Part shown: piece by piece, positions 1-9,656 of the stretch
How the letters are laid out: each line of letters opens with the position of its first letter
Numbering within the stretch: position 1 is the first letter of the stretch
Assembly: GCA_963812195.1 (NCBI GenBank)
Contig: CAWEUI010000013.1
Location: 248,001 to 312,000, forward strand
Length of the DNA stretch: 64,000 nt
Source of the DNA: ZC4RG30 sp963812195
Lineage (GTDB): Bacteria > Pseudomonadota > Gammaproteobacteria > Steroidobacterales > Steroidobacteraceae
Direction: 5' to 3'
Notes under the pieces: generated by a model
What the model saw: only the letters and a program-made list of their open reading frames with translations
The model's database searches: none
Told to the model about the DNA's origin: nothing
Program-made: the position numbers and the translations under genes

Positions 1-429
1 GAGAACTACTCCCGGCAGCATTCCTCGCGCGATACGCTCGATGGTGTGGATTTCGACTACCTGGTGCGCAATGCCCGGGTGAATGCCGCCGCGGCGGCGG
101 CCCTTGCGCTGGCGCCGCCGGCCCCTGTGGTGACCGACAAGGGCGAGCCCATGCTCGGTCGGGGATCCGGCGGCTATGACGCCAGTCTGCGCTGGCAGCC
201 ATCACCCGGCACCGCGGGTTACCGCGTCTATCGTCGGCGCACATGGTCGAACGACTGGCAGGATTCCTGGGAGGTCGGCAACGTCACCAGTTTCGTGCTG
301 CCGGGCGTGAGCATCGACGACTACGTCTTCGGCGTGGCGGCGGTGGGTGCCGACGGCAACCAGAGCATCATCAGCGCCTATGTGGCGCCACCGCAGAGGG
401 CGGGGGAAGTGAAGCTCGCGCCCAGGTAG
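1..429 (+). CDS. C-terminal part of a secreted M28-type metallopeptidase (left end cut off)
   Basis: The window opens inside this frame and the stop is TAG at 427-429. The first residues (ENYSRQHSSRDTLDGVDFDY) resemble the end of the catalytic domain of M28 aminopeptidases as found in Xanthomonadaceae, where a His and a substrate-facing loop precede the last helix. Residues from about 60 (LRWQPSPGTAGYRVYRR) look like a fibronectin type III or similar beta-sandwich domain. The product is probably secreted, but the signal peptide and metal ligands lie upstream of the window. The family call is from recognition of the tail only. Confidence 0.6.
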   Translation, partial: ENYSRQHSSRDTLDGVDFDYLVRNARVNAAAAAALALAPPAPVVTDKGEPMLGRGSGGYDASLRWQPSPGTAGYRVYRRRTWSNDWQDSWEVGNVTSFVLPGVSIDDYVFGVAAVGADGNQSIISAYVAPPQRAGEVKLAPR

Positions 430-458
430 GCGCCAGGGCGGGCACACACCGCGCCAGA

Positions 459-479
459 TTGCCTGCCCCCGGCAGGCGA
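459..479 (+). terminator. Hairpin after the peptidase gene
   Basis: GCCTGCC (461-467) and GGCAGGC (471-477) form a perfect 7-bp stem around a CCC loop, extendable by a wobble and an A-T pair. It lies about 30 bases after the peptidase stop. No T-run follows, so it is a weak intrinsic terminator at best or a folding barrier. Confidence 0.35.
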
Positions 480-522
480 TGCCCAAGGCTGCCATCCGCA
501 CCGGCCTGGGCACCCCGGGCGT

Positions 523-551
523 TTGACAGCCCACCCCGCCCTCCCTAAACT
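523..551 (+). promoter_or_regulatory. Sigma-70 promoter of the str operon
   Basis: TTGACA (523-528) is followed after exactly 17 bases by TAAACT (546-551). This is the best promoter match in the 345-base gap before rpsL, and leaves an untranslated leader of about 215 bases. Apart from this and the hairpin at 459-479 I see no gene in the gap; an open frame runs in from 523 but has no supporting start. Confidence 0.6.
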
Positions 552-774
552 TCCGCGCCTTTCCGCCAGCCTCCCTGAGGCTGGGGATAAACCGTCGCCG
601 GTGCTCCTTGATCGGGGTGCGAGAGCGACAGACCGCCGCCAGCTGCTCAAGGTTGGGGTCGTGGCCCTGGGTTCTCCCGCCAGCTCATTGAAGCTGCGGG
701 ATGTTTTTCAGGGAGAGCGATCTCTTGCCGTGCCTCTGGCTGAAAGAAACGAAGTGTTTCGAATCGGAGATTGC

Positions 775-1149
775 ATGGCCACGACGAGTCAGCTGATCCG
801 CGCCCCGCGCCGGACCCGCGCCGAGAAGACCAAGGTGCCCGCCCTGGGCGCTGCGCCGCAGAAGCGCGGCGTGTGCACGCGCGTGTACACCACCACCCCG
901 AAGAAGCCCAATTCGGCATTGCGCAAGGTGTGTCGCGTGCGGCTGGTCAACGGGTACGAAGTCACCAGCTACATCGGCGGCGAGGGCCACAACCTGCAGG
1001 AGCACTCGGTGGTGCTGATCCGCGGCGGCCGCGTGAAGGATCTGCCGGGCGTGCGTTATCACACCGTTCGCGGCTCGCTCGATTGCTCGGGCGTCAACGA
1101 TCGCAAGCAGAGTCGTTCGAAGTACGGCGCCAAGCGCCCGAAGAAATAA
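775..1149 (+). CDS. rpsL: 30S ribosomal protein S12
   Basis: 124 residues, the usual length. S12 sits at the decoding centre of the small subunit and monitors codon-anticodon pairing. The diagnostic segment TTTPKKPNSALRKV is at about 40-53 and GRVKDLPGVRYH at 85-96. Lys43 and Lys88, the positions changed in streptomycin-resistant strains, are both lysine here, so wild type. Asp89 is the residue that RimO methylthiolates in other bacteria. The ATG at 775 is chosen over upstream in-frame starts because GGAGA lies 6-10 bases before it and homology begins there. First gene of rpsL-rpsG-fusA-tuf-rpsJ. Confidence 0.97.
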   Translation: MATTSQLIRAPRRTRAEKTKVPALGAAPQKRGVCTRVYTTTPKKPNSALRKVCRVRLVNGYEVTSYIGGEGHNLQEHSVVLIRGGRVKDLPGVRYHTVRGSLDCSGVNDRKQSRSKYGAKRPKK

Positions 1150-1170
1150 GAATCACGTCAGGAGCATCAA

Positions 1171-1650
1171 ATGTCCCGTCGCGCCGCAGCCCCCTCCCGC
1201 ACCATCCTGCCGGATCCGAAATTCCACAGCGAGATGCTGGCCAAGTTCATGAACGTGGTCATGCAGGACGGCAAGAAGTCCGCCGCCGAACGCATTCTGT
1301 ACGGTGCGATCGATCGCATCGGTGAGAAGACCGGCAAGCAGGGCAATGAAGCCATCGAAGTGCTGTCCGTGGCGCTGGACAACGTCAAGCCGGCGGTCGA
1401 GGTGAAGTCCCGCCGCGTCGGCGGCGCCACCTACCAGGTGCCCGTGGAAGTGCGTCCGTCGCGTCGCCAGACGCTGGCGATGCGCTGGGTCATCGAGGCC
1501 GCACGTGCGCGCACCGAGAAGTCCATGGCCTTTCGCATTGCCCACGAGTTGATGGACGCGGCCGAGAACCGCGGCGGCGCCGTGCGCAAGCGCGAGGACA
1601 CGCACCGCATGGCGGAAGCCAACCGCGCGTTCGCGCACTATCGCTGGTAA
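1171..1650 (+). CDS. rpsG: 30S ribosomal protein S7
   Basis: 159 residues, close to the usual 156. S7 nucleates assembly of the 30S head on 16S rRNA and contacts mRNA and tRNA in the exit site. Conserved blocks include MNVVMQDGKKSAAERILYGA and the basic stretch PVEVRPSRRQTLAMRW. A good ribosome binding site (AGGAG) precedes the ATG. It lies 21 bases after rpsL and is surely co-transcribed. In Escherichia coli, S7 represses its own operon by binding the rpsL-rpsG junction; whether that happens here cannot be judged from the short spacer. Confidence 0.97.
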   Translation: MSRRAAAPSRTILPDPKFHSEMLAKFMNVVMQDGKKSAAERILYGAIDRIGEKTGKQGNEAIEVLSVALDNVKPAVEVKSRRVGGATYQVPVEVRPSRRQTLAMRWVIEAARARTEKSMAFRIAHELMDAAENRGGAVRKREDTHRMAEANRAFAHYRW

Positions 1651-1693
1651 CTGCCCGGTAAGGGCGCGCGCGTACACAGGAGGATCAACGTCC

Positions 1694-3781
1694 GTGGCCC
1701 GCGTCACGCCCCTGGAGCGCTATCGCAATATCGGCATCTCTGCCCACATCGACGCGGGCAAGACGACGACGACGGAGCGCATCCTTTTCTATACCGGCGT
1801 CTCGCACAAGATCGGCGAGGTTCATGACGGCGCGGCCGTGATGGACTACATGGAACAGGAGCAGGAGCGCGGCATCACCATCACGTCCGCCGCCACCACC
1901 TGTTTCTGGAAGGGGATGGAGAACAACTTCCCCGAGCATCGCATCAACATCATCGATACGCCGGGACACGTGGACTTCACCATCGAGGTGGAACGTTCGC
2001 TGCGTGTGCTGGATTCGGCCGTGGCGCTCTTCGACTCGGTCGCGGGCGTGCAGCCACAGTCTGAAACGGTGTGGCGACAGATGAACCGCTACGGCGTGCC
2101 GCGCATCGCGTTCGTGAACAAGATGGATCGCGCAGGCGCCAACTTCCTGCGGGTGGTGGAGATGATCCGCCAGCGCCTGCGCGCCAACCCGGTGCCGATC
2201 CAGTTGCCGATCGGCGCCGAGGATGATTTCCGCGGCGTGGTCGATCTCATCAAGATGAAGGCCATCTACTGGGACATGGATACCCAGGGGATGAAGTTCG
2301 AATACCAGGACGTTCCTGCCGAACTCAAGGCCCAGGCTGACGAATACCGCGCGAAGATGATCGAAGCCGCCGCGGAGGGCAACGACGCGCTCACCGAGAA
2401 GTACCTGGAGGGCGGGCAGCTCACCGACGCGGAGATCAGGCAGGGATTGAAGGCGCGGTCGCTGAAGAACGAAGTCGTGCTGGCGATGTGCGGCACTGCG
2501 TTCAAGAACAAGGGCGTGCAGGCGCTGCTGGATGCCGTGATCGAGTTCATGCCCTCACCGCTGGAAGTGCCGGATACCCGCGGCCATGACCTGAAGGGCA
2601 ACGAGATCACCCGCAAGGCCAGCAACGAGGCGCCCCTTGCGGCACTGGCCTTCAAGCTGCTCAACGATCCCTTTGTCGGCAACCTCACTTTCTTCCGCAT
2701 GTACTCGGGTGTGATGAAGACCGGCGACATGGTCTACGTGTCCACCAAGGACAAGCGCGAGCGCATCGGGCGCCTGCTGCAGATGCATGCCAGCGACCGC
2801 TCCGAAATCAAGGAGGTGCACGCCGGCGACATCGCCGCGGCCGTGGGCCTCAAGGACGTGGTCACCGGCGACACGCTGTGCGACGAGGACAAGCCGATCA
2901 TCCTGGAGAAGATGGTGATTCCGGTGCCGGTGATCTCGGTGGCGGTGGAGCCGAAGACCAAGGCCGACCAGGAGAAGATGGGCCTGGCGCTGCAGCGTCT
3001 GGCCCGCGAGGACCCGTCCTTCCGCGTGCACACCGACGAGGACTCCGGCCAGACCATCATCTCCGGCATGGGTGAGCTGCACCTGGACATCATCGTCGAC
3101 CGCATGAAGCGCGAGTTCAAGGTCGAGGCCAATGTCGGCAAGCCGCAGGTGGCCTACCGCGAGACGATCCGCGGCACCGTGGAATCCGAGGGCAAGCACG
3201 TCAAGCAGTCCGGCGGCCGTGGCCAGTACGGACACGTGTGGCTGAAGCTGGAGCCGAACGAGGTTGGCAAGGGCATCGAGTTCACCAACGGCATCGTTGG
3301 CGGGTCCGTGCCGAAGGAATTCATCCCGGCCGTGGAAAAGGGCGTCCGGGAAGCCGCCGAAACCGGCGTGATCGCCGGCTATCCGGTGGTCGACGTCAAG
3401 GTGACGCTGTTCGACGGCTCATACCACGACGTGGACTCGGACGAGATCAGCTTCCGCATGGCGTCGATCTTCGGCTTCAAGGACGGCTTCCGTAGTGCCA
3501 GGCCGATCATTCTCGAGCCGATCATGAAGGTCGAGGTGGTGACGCCGGAAGAATACATGGGCGATGTCATCGGTGACCTGAATCGCCGCCGCGGGCAGAT
3601 CCAGGGCATGGAGGACGGACCGGCCGGCAAGACCGTGGCCGCGGAAGTGCCGCTCGCCGAAATGTTCGGCTATGCCACCTCGGTGCGCTCGATGAGCCAG
3701 GGCCGCGCCACGTTCACGATGGAATTCGAGAAGTACATGGAGGTCCCGGCGAACGTTGCCGAGACCATCATCAGGCATTGA
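1694..3781 (+). CDS. fusA: Elongation factor G
   Basis: 695 residues, normal length. EF-G is the GTPase that drives translocation of tRNAs and mRNA after peptide bond formation, and with RRF recycles ribosomes. G-domain motifs are AHIDAGKTTT (17-26), DTPGH (88-92) and NKMD (142-145); domains II to V follow, with a complete domain IV (GGRGQYGHV region). The start is GTG, placed by a strong AGGAGG seven to twelve bases upstream and by the standard N-terminus (MARVTPLERYRNIGI). Confidence 0.97.
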   Translation: MARVTPLERYRNIGISAHIDAGKTTTTERILFYTGVSHKIGEVHDGAAVMDYMEQEQERGITITSAATTCFWKGMENNFPEHRINIIDTPGHVDFTIEVERSLRVLDSAVALFDSVAGVQPQSETVWRQMNRYGVPRIAFVNKMDRAGANFLRVVEMIRQRLRANPVPIQLPIGAEDDFRGVVDLIKMKAIYWDMDTQGMKFEYQDVPAELKAQADEYRAKMIEAAAEGNDALTEKYLEGGQLTDAEIRQGLKARSLKNEVVLAMCGTAFKNKGVQALLDAVIEFMPSPLEVPDTRGHDLKGNEITRKASNEAPLAALAFKLLNDPFVGNLTFFRMYSGVMKTGDMVYVSTKDKRERIGRLLQMHASDRSEIKEVHAGDIAAAVGLKDVVTGDTLCDEDKPIILEKMVIPVPVISVAVEPKTKADQEKMGLALQRLAREDPSFRVHTDEDSGQTIISGMGELHLDIIVDRMKREFKVEANVGKPQVAYRETIRGTVESEGKHVKQSGGRGQYGHVWLKLEPNEVGKGIEFTNGIVGGSVPKEFIPAVEKGVREAAETGVIAGYPVVDVKVTLFDGSYHDVDSDEISFRMASIFGFKDGFRSARPIILEPIMKVEVVTPEEYMGDVIGDLNRRRGQIQGMEDGPAGKTVAAEVPLAEMFGYATSVRSMSQGRATFTMEFEKYMEVPANVAETIIRH

Positions 3782-3831
3782 AGCAGACGATCCTCCCACC
3801 AACCACTTGAATCAAGCCAGGGTATACACAC

Positions 3832-5022
<1,191 letters not shown>

Positions 5023-5041
5023 GAGTTGTTTACTTCTAACG

Positions 5042-5068
5042 AACGGGGGCCACGAAGTGGACCCCGTT
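5042..5068 (+). promoter_or_regulatory. Stem-loop in the tuf-rpsJ spacer
   Basis: Bases 5042-5053 and 5057-5068 pair in an 11-of-12 stem closed by a GAA triloop. No T-run follows, so it looks like an RNA folding element rather than a terminator. It ends just before the GGAGG that serves rpsJ. It might stabilise the upstream mRNA end or influence rpsJ translation; the function is unknown. Confidence 0.45.
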
Positions 5069-5098
5069 GGAGGTAGGGCGAAGCCCTAACAAGATATG
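5069..5098 (+). promoter_or_regulatory. rpsJ ribosome binding site set off by a small hairpin
   Basis: The only good Shine-Dalgarno sequence for rpsJ, GGAGG at 5069-5073, is 22 bases from the ATG at 5096, which is too far for normal use. Between them AGGGC (5075-5079) and GCCCT (5083-5087) form a perfect 5-bp hairpin with a GAA loop. Folding it would shorten the effective gap to about 9 bases, an ideal spacing. Confidence 0.4.
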
Positions 5099-5407
5099 GC
5101 TAACCAGAACATCCGGATTCGCCTGAAGGCCTTCGATCACCGTTTGATCGACAGCTCGGCACGGGAAATCGTCGAAACAGCAAAGCGTACCGGCGCCACT
5201 GTGCGCGGCCCGGTGCCACTGCCCACCAAGATGGAGCGCTTCACCGTGCTGGTCTCCCCGCATGGCGACAAGGACGCGCGCGACCAGTTCGAGCTGCGCA
5301 CTCACAAGCGCCTGATGGACATCCTGGATCCGACCGACAAGACGGTGGATGCACTGATGAAGCTGGAGCTGCCGGCCGGCGTGGACGTGCAGATCAAGCT
5401 CAACTAG
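5096..5407 (+). CDS. rpsJ: 30S ribosomal protein S10
   Basis: 103 residues, the family length. S10 is part of the 30S head and, with NusB, takes part in antitermination. Conserved features include IRIRLKAFDHRLID at the N-terminus and the ribosome-inserted loop with RGPVPLPTK. The gene follows tuf, as in the merged str-S10 arrangement, but the next gene is not rplC. Its TAG stop overlaps the stop of a possible minus-strand gene in a shared CTAG (5404-5407). Confidence 0.97.
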   Translation: MANQNIRIRLKAFDHRLIDSSAREIVETAKRTGATVRGPVPLPTKMERFTVLVSPHGDKDARDQFELRTHKRLMDILDPTDKTVDALMKLELPAGVDVQIKLN

Positions 5408-5646
5408 GAGCTTGTCGGCGGCTGGCGCGGCCTTGCCGTCGCCAGCCGCAATCCGGGGTGGAGCTGTTGCACCGATCGGGGTGCCCGCTGCGCCATCAAC
5501 ATCTTCAACGCGTCCCGGAAGTCGGCCTGATTCGGGCTTTCCACTCCCCAGGCGGCGAGTACGCCGTCCAGAAACCCCAGTTCCCACGGGTCCAGCGCCT
5601 GCTTGTCTGCCTCGGTCCCTGAAGCCGGGCGGTGCGTGTCGTCCAT
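5404..5646 (-). CDS. Possible small protein convergent with rpsJ
   Basis: An 80-codon frame starting with ATG at 5646 and ending in a stop that shares CTAG with rpsJ. I do not recognise the product. The middle (ALDPWELGFLDGVLAAWGVE) reads like a genuine amphipathic helix, while the last 25 residues are low-complexity Arg/Pro. A 10-bp inverted repeat at 5418-5449 lies within its 3' end, which argues that the real 3' boundary may be the rpsJ terminator and the frame may be spurious. It has no clear ribosome binding site. Confidence 0.3.
   Translation of the reverse strand: MDDTHRPASGTEADKQALDPWELGFLDGVLAAWGVESPNQADFRDALKMLMAQRAPRSVQQLHPGLRLATARPRQPPTSS
5418..5449 (+). terminator. Terminator-like inverted repeat just after rpsJ
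   Basis: GCGGCTGGCG (5418-5427) and CGCCAGCCGC (5440-5449) form a perfect 10-bp GC-rich stem with a 12-base loop, beginning 10 bases after the rpsJ stop. There is no T-run, so termination would be imperfect or Rho-assisted. It is consistent with rpsJ being the last gene of its transcript here, unlike in the usual S10 operon. Confidence 0.45.
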
Positions 5647-5823
5647 GCGAGGCTTTGTACCCCGGGTCGGCGCGCCTGCGGGTTGTAGTCTTTCGGCGAC
5701 GTCTGCCAGCCGCGACAGAGGTAGTTGCCCCGCAGTTGTGCTGTGAACAGTGCGAATCAGGGCAATGATCAGAACACCTTCCAAACCGGATCGTCCGCCG
5801 TGTCCGCGTCATCCGCTGCATAG

Positions 5824-8528
5824 TCACCGGCCTGGGCGCCGCCCGGTACCGGACCACGGGCGGCCGGGGCCGCGCCGTTCATCGACGGGCCCGGTGCCCG
5901 CGGTGAGCGGTGACGCCGGATGCGCGGCGGATATCCCGGCCGCCGGCGGCGAGTCTGCGTGGACGCGATAGCGCTGCATGGCGCTGTTGAGCTCCCGGGC
6001 CTGATCAGCCATCGCCTGGCTGGCCGCCGAGGCCTGTTCGACCAGTGCCGCGTTCTGCTGGGTCAGCTCATCGAGCTGCACGATCGCCTTGTTGACCTGT
6101 CCGATGCCCGCCGACTGCTCATTGGATGCGGCCGCGATCTCCGCGACGATGTCCGTAACCTTCTTCACGGCGGTGACGATCTGCTCGAGCGTCGAGCCGG
6201 ATTGCGTCACCAGCGATCGATCCTTCGCTCACCTTGCTGGCGCTGTCCTGTATCAGTGCCTTGATCTCCTTGGCTGCCTTGGCGCTGCGACCGGCAAGAT
6301 TGCGCACTTCCGTGGCCACCACCGCAAAGCCGCGACCCTGTTCGCCGGCGCGCGCCGCTTCCACCGCTGCGTTGAGTGCCAGCAGATTGGTCTGGAAGGC
6401 GATTTCATCGATGACCCCGATGATGTCCGAGATCTTGCGGGACGAGACGTCGATCTCGGCCATGGCATGCATGGCCCTGGAAACCACGGCTCCGCCCTTC
6501 TCGGCCTGGTCGCGGGCCGCGATCGCAAGCTGGCTCGCCTGGCTGGCATTCTCCGCGTTCTGCTTGACCGTGCTGGTCATCTGCTCCATGGAACTGGCCG
6601 TTTCTTCCAGGCTGCTGGCCTGCTCCTCGGTGCGCTGGGACAGGTTGGCACTGCCCTGGCTGATCTCGTCAGCGCCGCGACTGACTTCCGAAGCCGCGGA
6701 TTTCACGTGCGACACGACGGCGGCCATGCCTTCCGTCAGCGCGTTGATTCCCGAGCCGATAGTCACCAGCAATCCGGCCCTGTTCGCGTGTCGATGCGCT
6801 TGGTCAGGTCTCCGTCATTGGCGGAGGAGACGAGCTGCTGGACTTCCCTTACCACGGTTTCGATGGAATCGACCAGATCATTGATGCCGCGCGACAGCGA
6901 TTCGAAGAAGCCGGTCTTTCCGTGCCAGCGAGATGCGGCGATCCAGATCGCCGGCGGCCACTGCAGATACAATGCTCTGGACTTCGGTCTGGGTGGCGAC
7001 TTCCTGGGTGCGATCAAACCACTCCACAACCGTACCCAGGCGCTCGCCGCCAGCGTCGTACATGGGATTGGCGACCAGCTTCAGGGTTCGTCCGCCGAGC
7101 TTGATTTCGGTGGTGTGGGTGGAGGTCAGGTTCGCGAGCAGATTGCGCTGATGCGCTGGGTCGCGATGGAATACATCCATGTTGGCGTTCAGCAGCTTGG
7201 CGGCCTCGAAGTCCGGAAGATCCTTGCGGATATCCGACTCGGCGGCCTGCAGCATTGCCTCGTTCGAATCGTTCAGGTAGATGATCCGGCCGTCATTGTT
7301 CGCCACCATCACGTTCGAGGTGAGCTTGTTCAACGCGCCCTTGAAGGCCTCGTTCAACTGGGCTTCCTTGCGCTGCTGGGTAACGTCGGTCAGGTACGCA
7401 ACAACCTTGAAAGGCTTGCCGTTCGCGCCGAAGATCGGGTTGTACACGCCCTGGACCCATATGTCCGCGCCGTTCTTGGCGCGCTTGCGGTATTCGCCCT
7501 GGCGGCTCTCGCCGCGCTCGAGGCCGGGCCAGAACGCCTGGTAGCTGGCGCTGTCACGCACGTCCTTGTCCACGAGCATGGAATAGTGCTTGCCCTTGAT
7601 CTCTTCCAGCGTGTAGCCGACCAACTCCAGGAAGATCTCATTGGCGTTGACGATGTCGCCGGCCGGCGTGCACTCGACCACGCCCTGGACTCTGGCAATG
7701 GCATCGATCTGCCCTTCATGGTCCAGCTTGGAATGCAGCAGACTTTCCTTCATCTGGCGCAGCGCGCCCAGCAGGCTTGATTCGTCGTTCTGCGGGACGG
7801 CACCTCGAATTCCAGGTCGCCCTCGGCGATGCGCATTCGCGATTCGGGCCGCCTCGGCCGGGTCCGCGCCGAGGCGACGCATCGCGGCGCGGATCGTCAG
7901 CCATGCAAGGACGACTGGCCAGCAGGCCGCCTGCGGACAGCATCGCGATACTGTTGCGCACGGTCATCTTGTAGTCCCTGGCAGCCTTCTCCAGGTCCAT
8001 GTTGGCGGCGGTGAGCTGCATGTCGATCAGCGCCTTGAGGTTCGCTATCGCGCCGGCAAGGCTGGGACGCAGCTCGGCATTGCGCCAGGATTCCAGGTCG
8101 GCGATGTCGCCGGATTGGAGCCTGGTCTGGAGCTTGCGGATGGCGATGTAGGCCTTGTCGAGCAATGGAGTGGTCTGGTCGGCCAGCTTCTGCTCCTGGG
8201 GAATCATCTCGGCAAGGAAGTACTGGTCCCAGTCTTCCTGTGCCTTGTCCACCGCCTTCTTGATCTGGTCGTGCGCTGCCGCCGGTTCGAGCTTCCTCTG
8301 CGCGACGTCCTCTGCGTCCTGGATCGACAGGGCCAGTGCATCCGCGACGCCCTGGATGGCCTCGCCGGAGACCATGCGGTTGTCGACGGTATGCTTCAGT
8401 GTTCCCTGTGTGCTGCGTACCGCGTGCATGGCGTAAGACGATCAGGCCACTGGCAATAAGCAGTGATACGGCGACCTGGGCATACAACTGGGTCGAAAGG
8501 CGGACATTCTTGAGAACTTGAAACGCAT
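5824..8528 (-). pseudogene. Methyl-accepting chemotaxis protein with tandem PAS domains, split by multiple frameshifts
   Basis: Reading through about eight single-base indels gives a product of about 900 residues. In order it has an N-terminal membrane segment (LYAQVAVSLLIASGLIVL), a four-helix-bundle-type periplasmic domain, a second membrane segment and HAMP-like linker near 7900-7800, and two PAS domains (about 7650-7000; ELVGYTLEEIKGKHYSML marks the first). A second HAMP-like stretch and a complete signalling hairpin follow, with the tip EIAFQTNLLALNAAVEAARA near 6400. Such proteins sense ligands and control CheA through CheW. Frame changes fall near 8525, 8440, 7910, 7840, 7810, 6915, 6770 and 6210. 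The residues between breaks are well conserved, so it is either recently inactivated or a poorly resolved consensus. Confidence 0.8.
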
Positions 8529-8576
8529 GAGACTTCCCGTTTGCTTGAGTTCTTGGTATTGGTGTGGTTACCGGAC

Positions 8577-9090
8577 TCAGGCAGCCGTGCTGGCCGGTGA
8601 GTCGGTGGGCATTTCCTGCAGGACCAATTCATTGACCTTGAGCAGGATCAGCATGCATTGGTCGAGGGTGACGATTCCCTGGATGAATTCGCCGGTGCTG
8701 TTGCCGGACATGGCGGGCGCGGGTCGGATGTCGTCCGCGGTGACGTCGACGACGTCCTGAACGCTATCGACCACTACTCCGCACTCGCGCTGACCGCGTT
8801 CGCGTACGCAGGGTGAGCACGATGACTACGGTGAGTGCGGTGAATTCGGCAGTTGGCAATGCAAAGCGTGCACGCAAATCGATGACCGGCAGGATTTCGC
8901 CGCGCAGATTCAACACCCCAAGCATGCACGGAGGCGAATGCGGTATGGGCGTGACCGGAGACCATCCCCGGATTTCCTTGACACGCAGTATGTCGATTCC
9001 GTAGAGCTCGCCCTCCAGCGAAAAGGTCAACAGTTGCTTCGGCGCGTCTTCCACGGATCGGGCGGCGTCGCTTCTATTGTCCTGTTGCAT
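8577..9090 (-). CDS. cheW: CheW-type chemotaxis coupling protein (one frameshift)
   Basis: CheW is the small SH3-like adaptor that links chemoreceptors to the kinase CheA. The first part (LLTFSLEGELYGIDILRVKE, VLNLRGEILPVIDLRARF) and the last part (VVVDSVQDVVDVTADDIRPA, ending near 8577) lie in different frames. The change near 8812 is explained by one extra base; removing it gives 170 residues, a normal length. The start is ATG at 9090; a TTG at 9147 is also in frame but extends past the usual N-terminus. It lies directly upstream of the chemoreceptor on the same strand, so the two probably form one signalling unit. No cheA is in the window. Confidence 0.8.
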
Positions 9091-9356
9091 CCCTAAGGTG
9101 CCGCCCTCGGGGGTGATGGTCCCCGATTCCCGGCGGTAGTCCGGCAACTATCGGACGTGAACCTCGCGGGCGCAGGAAGCGCGTCACGTTTCGTCAAACC
9201 ACGAGTGTTCCGCGGGTGCTGTCATGCGCAGGCGTGGCAACTGGATGCCGCGACCGTGACGCAGTTGGAGAATTGCGCCGAATGCGGATTCGATAATCCG
9301 GGCGCTGCCGCAGGAAGCGGCGTAATCGGATAGCCTACATAATTCGGAGACGATCA

Positions 9357-9641
9357 ATGATGAAGAAAGCAGTCCCTTTTGCCTTCCTGCTGATGGTGTG
9401 TTCGGTGCCCGGCTTCGCATGCGAAAGACCCACGCCGCCGGCCTCGATTCCGGACGGCAAGACGGCGAGCAAGGAAGAGATGCTGGCGTCAAAGCGGGAA
9501 GTCGATGTATTCAAGCGCGACATGGAAGAATACATGTCCTGCGAGAAGAGCTCTCCCAAGGTCGATGCCGCCCAGGAAGAGCTGGAGCGGGTGGCCAATC
9601 ACTTCAATATGGAAGTAAGGGCATTCAAGTCCAAGAGCTGA
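9357..9641 (+). CDS. Small exported protein of unknown function
   Basis: 94 residues. The first 21 form a clear signal peptide (MMKKAVPFAFLLMVCSVPGFA), followed by a mature part of about 73 residues rich in Lys and Glu with Cys at about 22 and 62 that could form a disulfide. The C-terminal half (VDAAQEELERVANHFNMEV) is a predicted helix. The start is supported by GGAGA seven bases upstream. I do not recognise a named family. It stands alone between cheW and the histidine kinase, convergent with the latter. Confidence 0.65.
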   Translation: MMKKAVPFAFLLMVCSVPGFACERPTPPASIPDGKTASKEEMLASKREVDVFKRDMEEYMSCEKSSPKVDAAQEELERVANHFNMEVRAFKSKS

Positions 9642-9656
9642 GCCGGCTGCAGGGTG

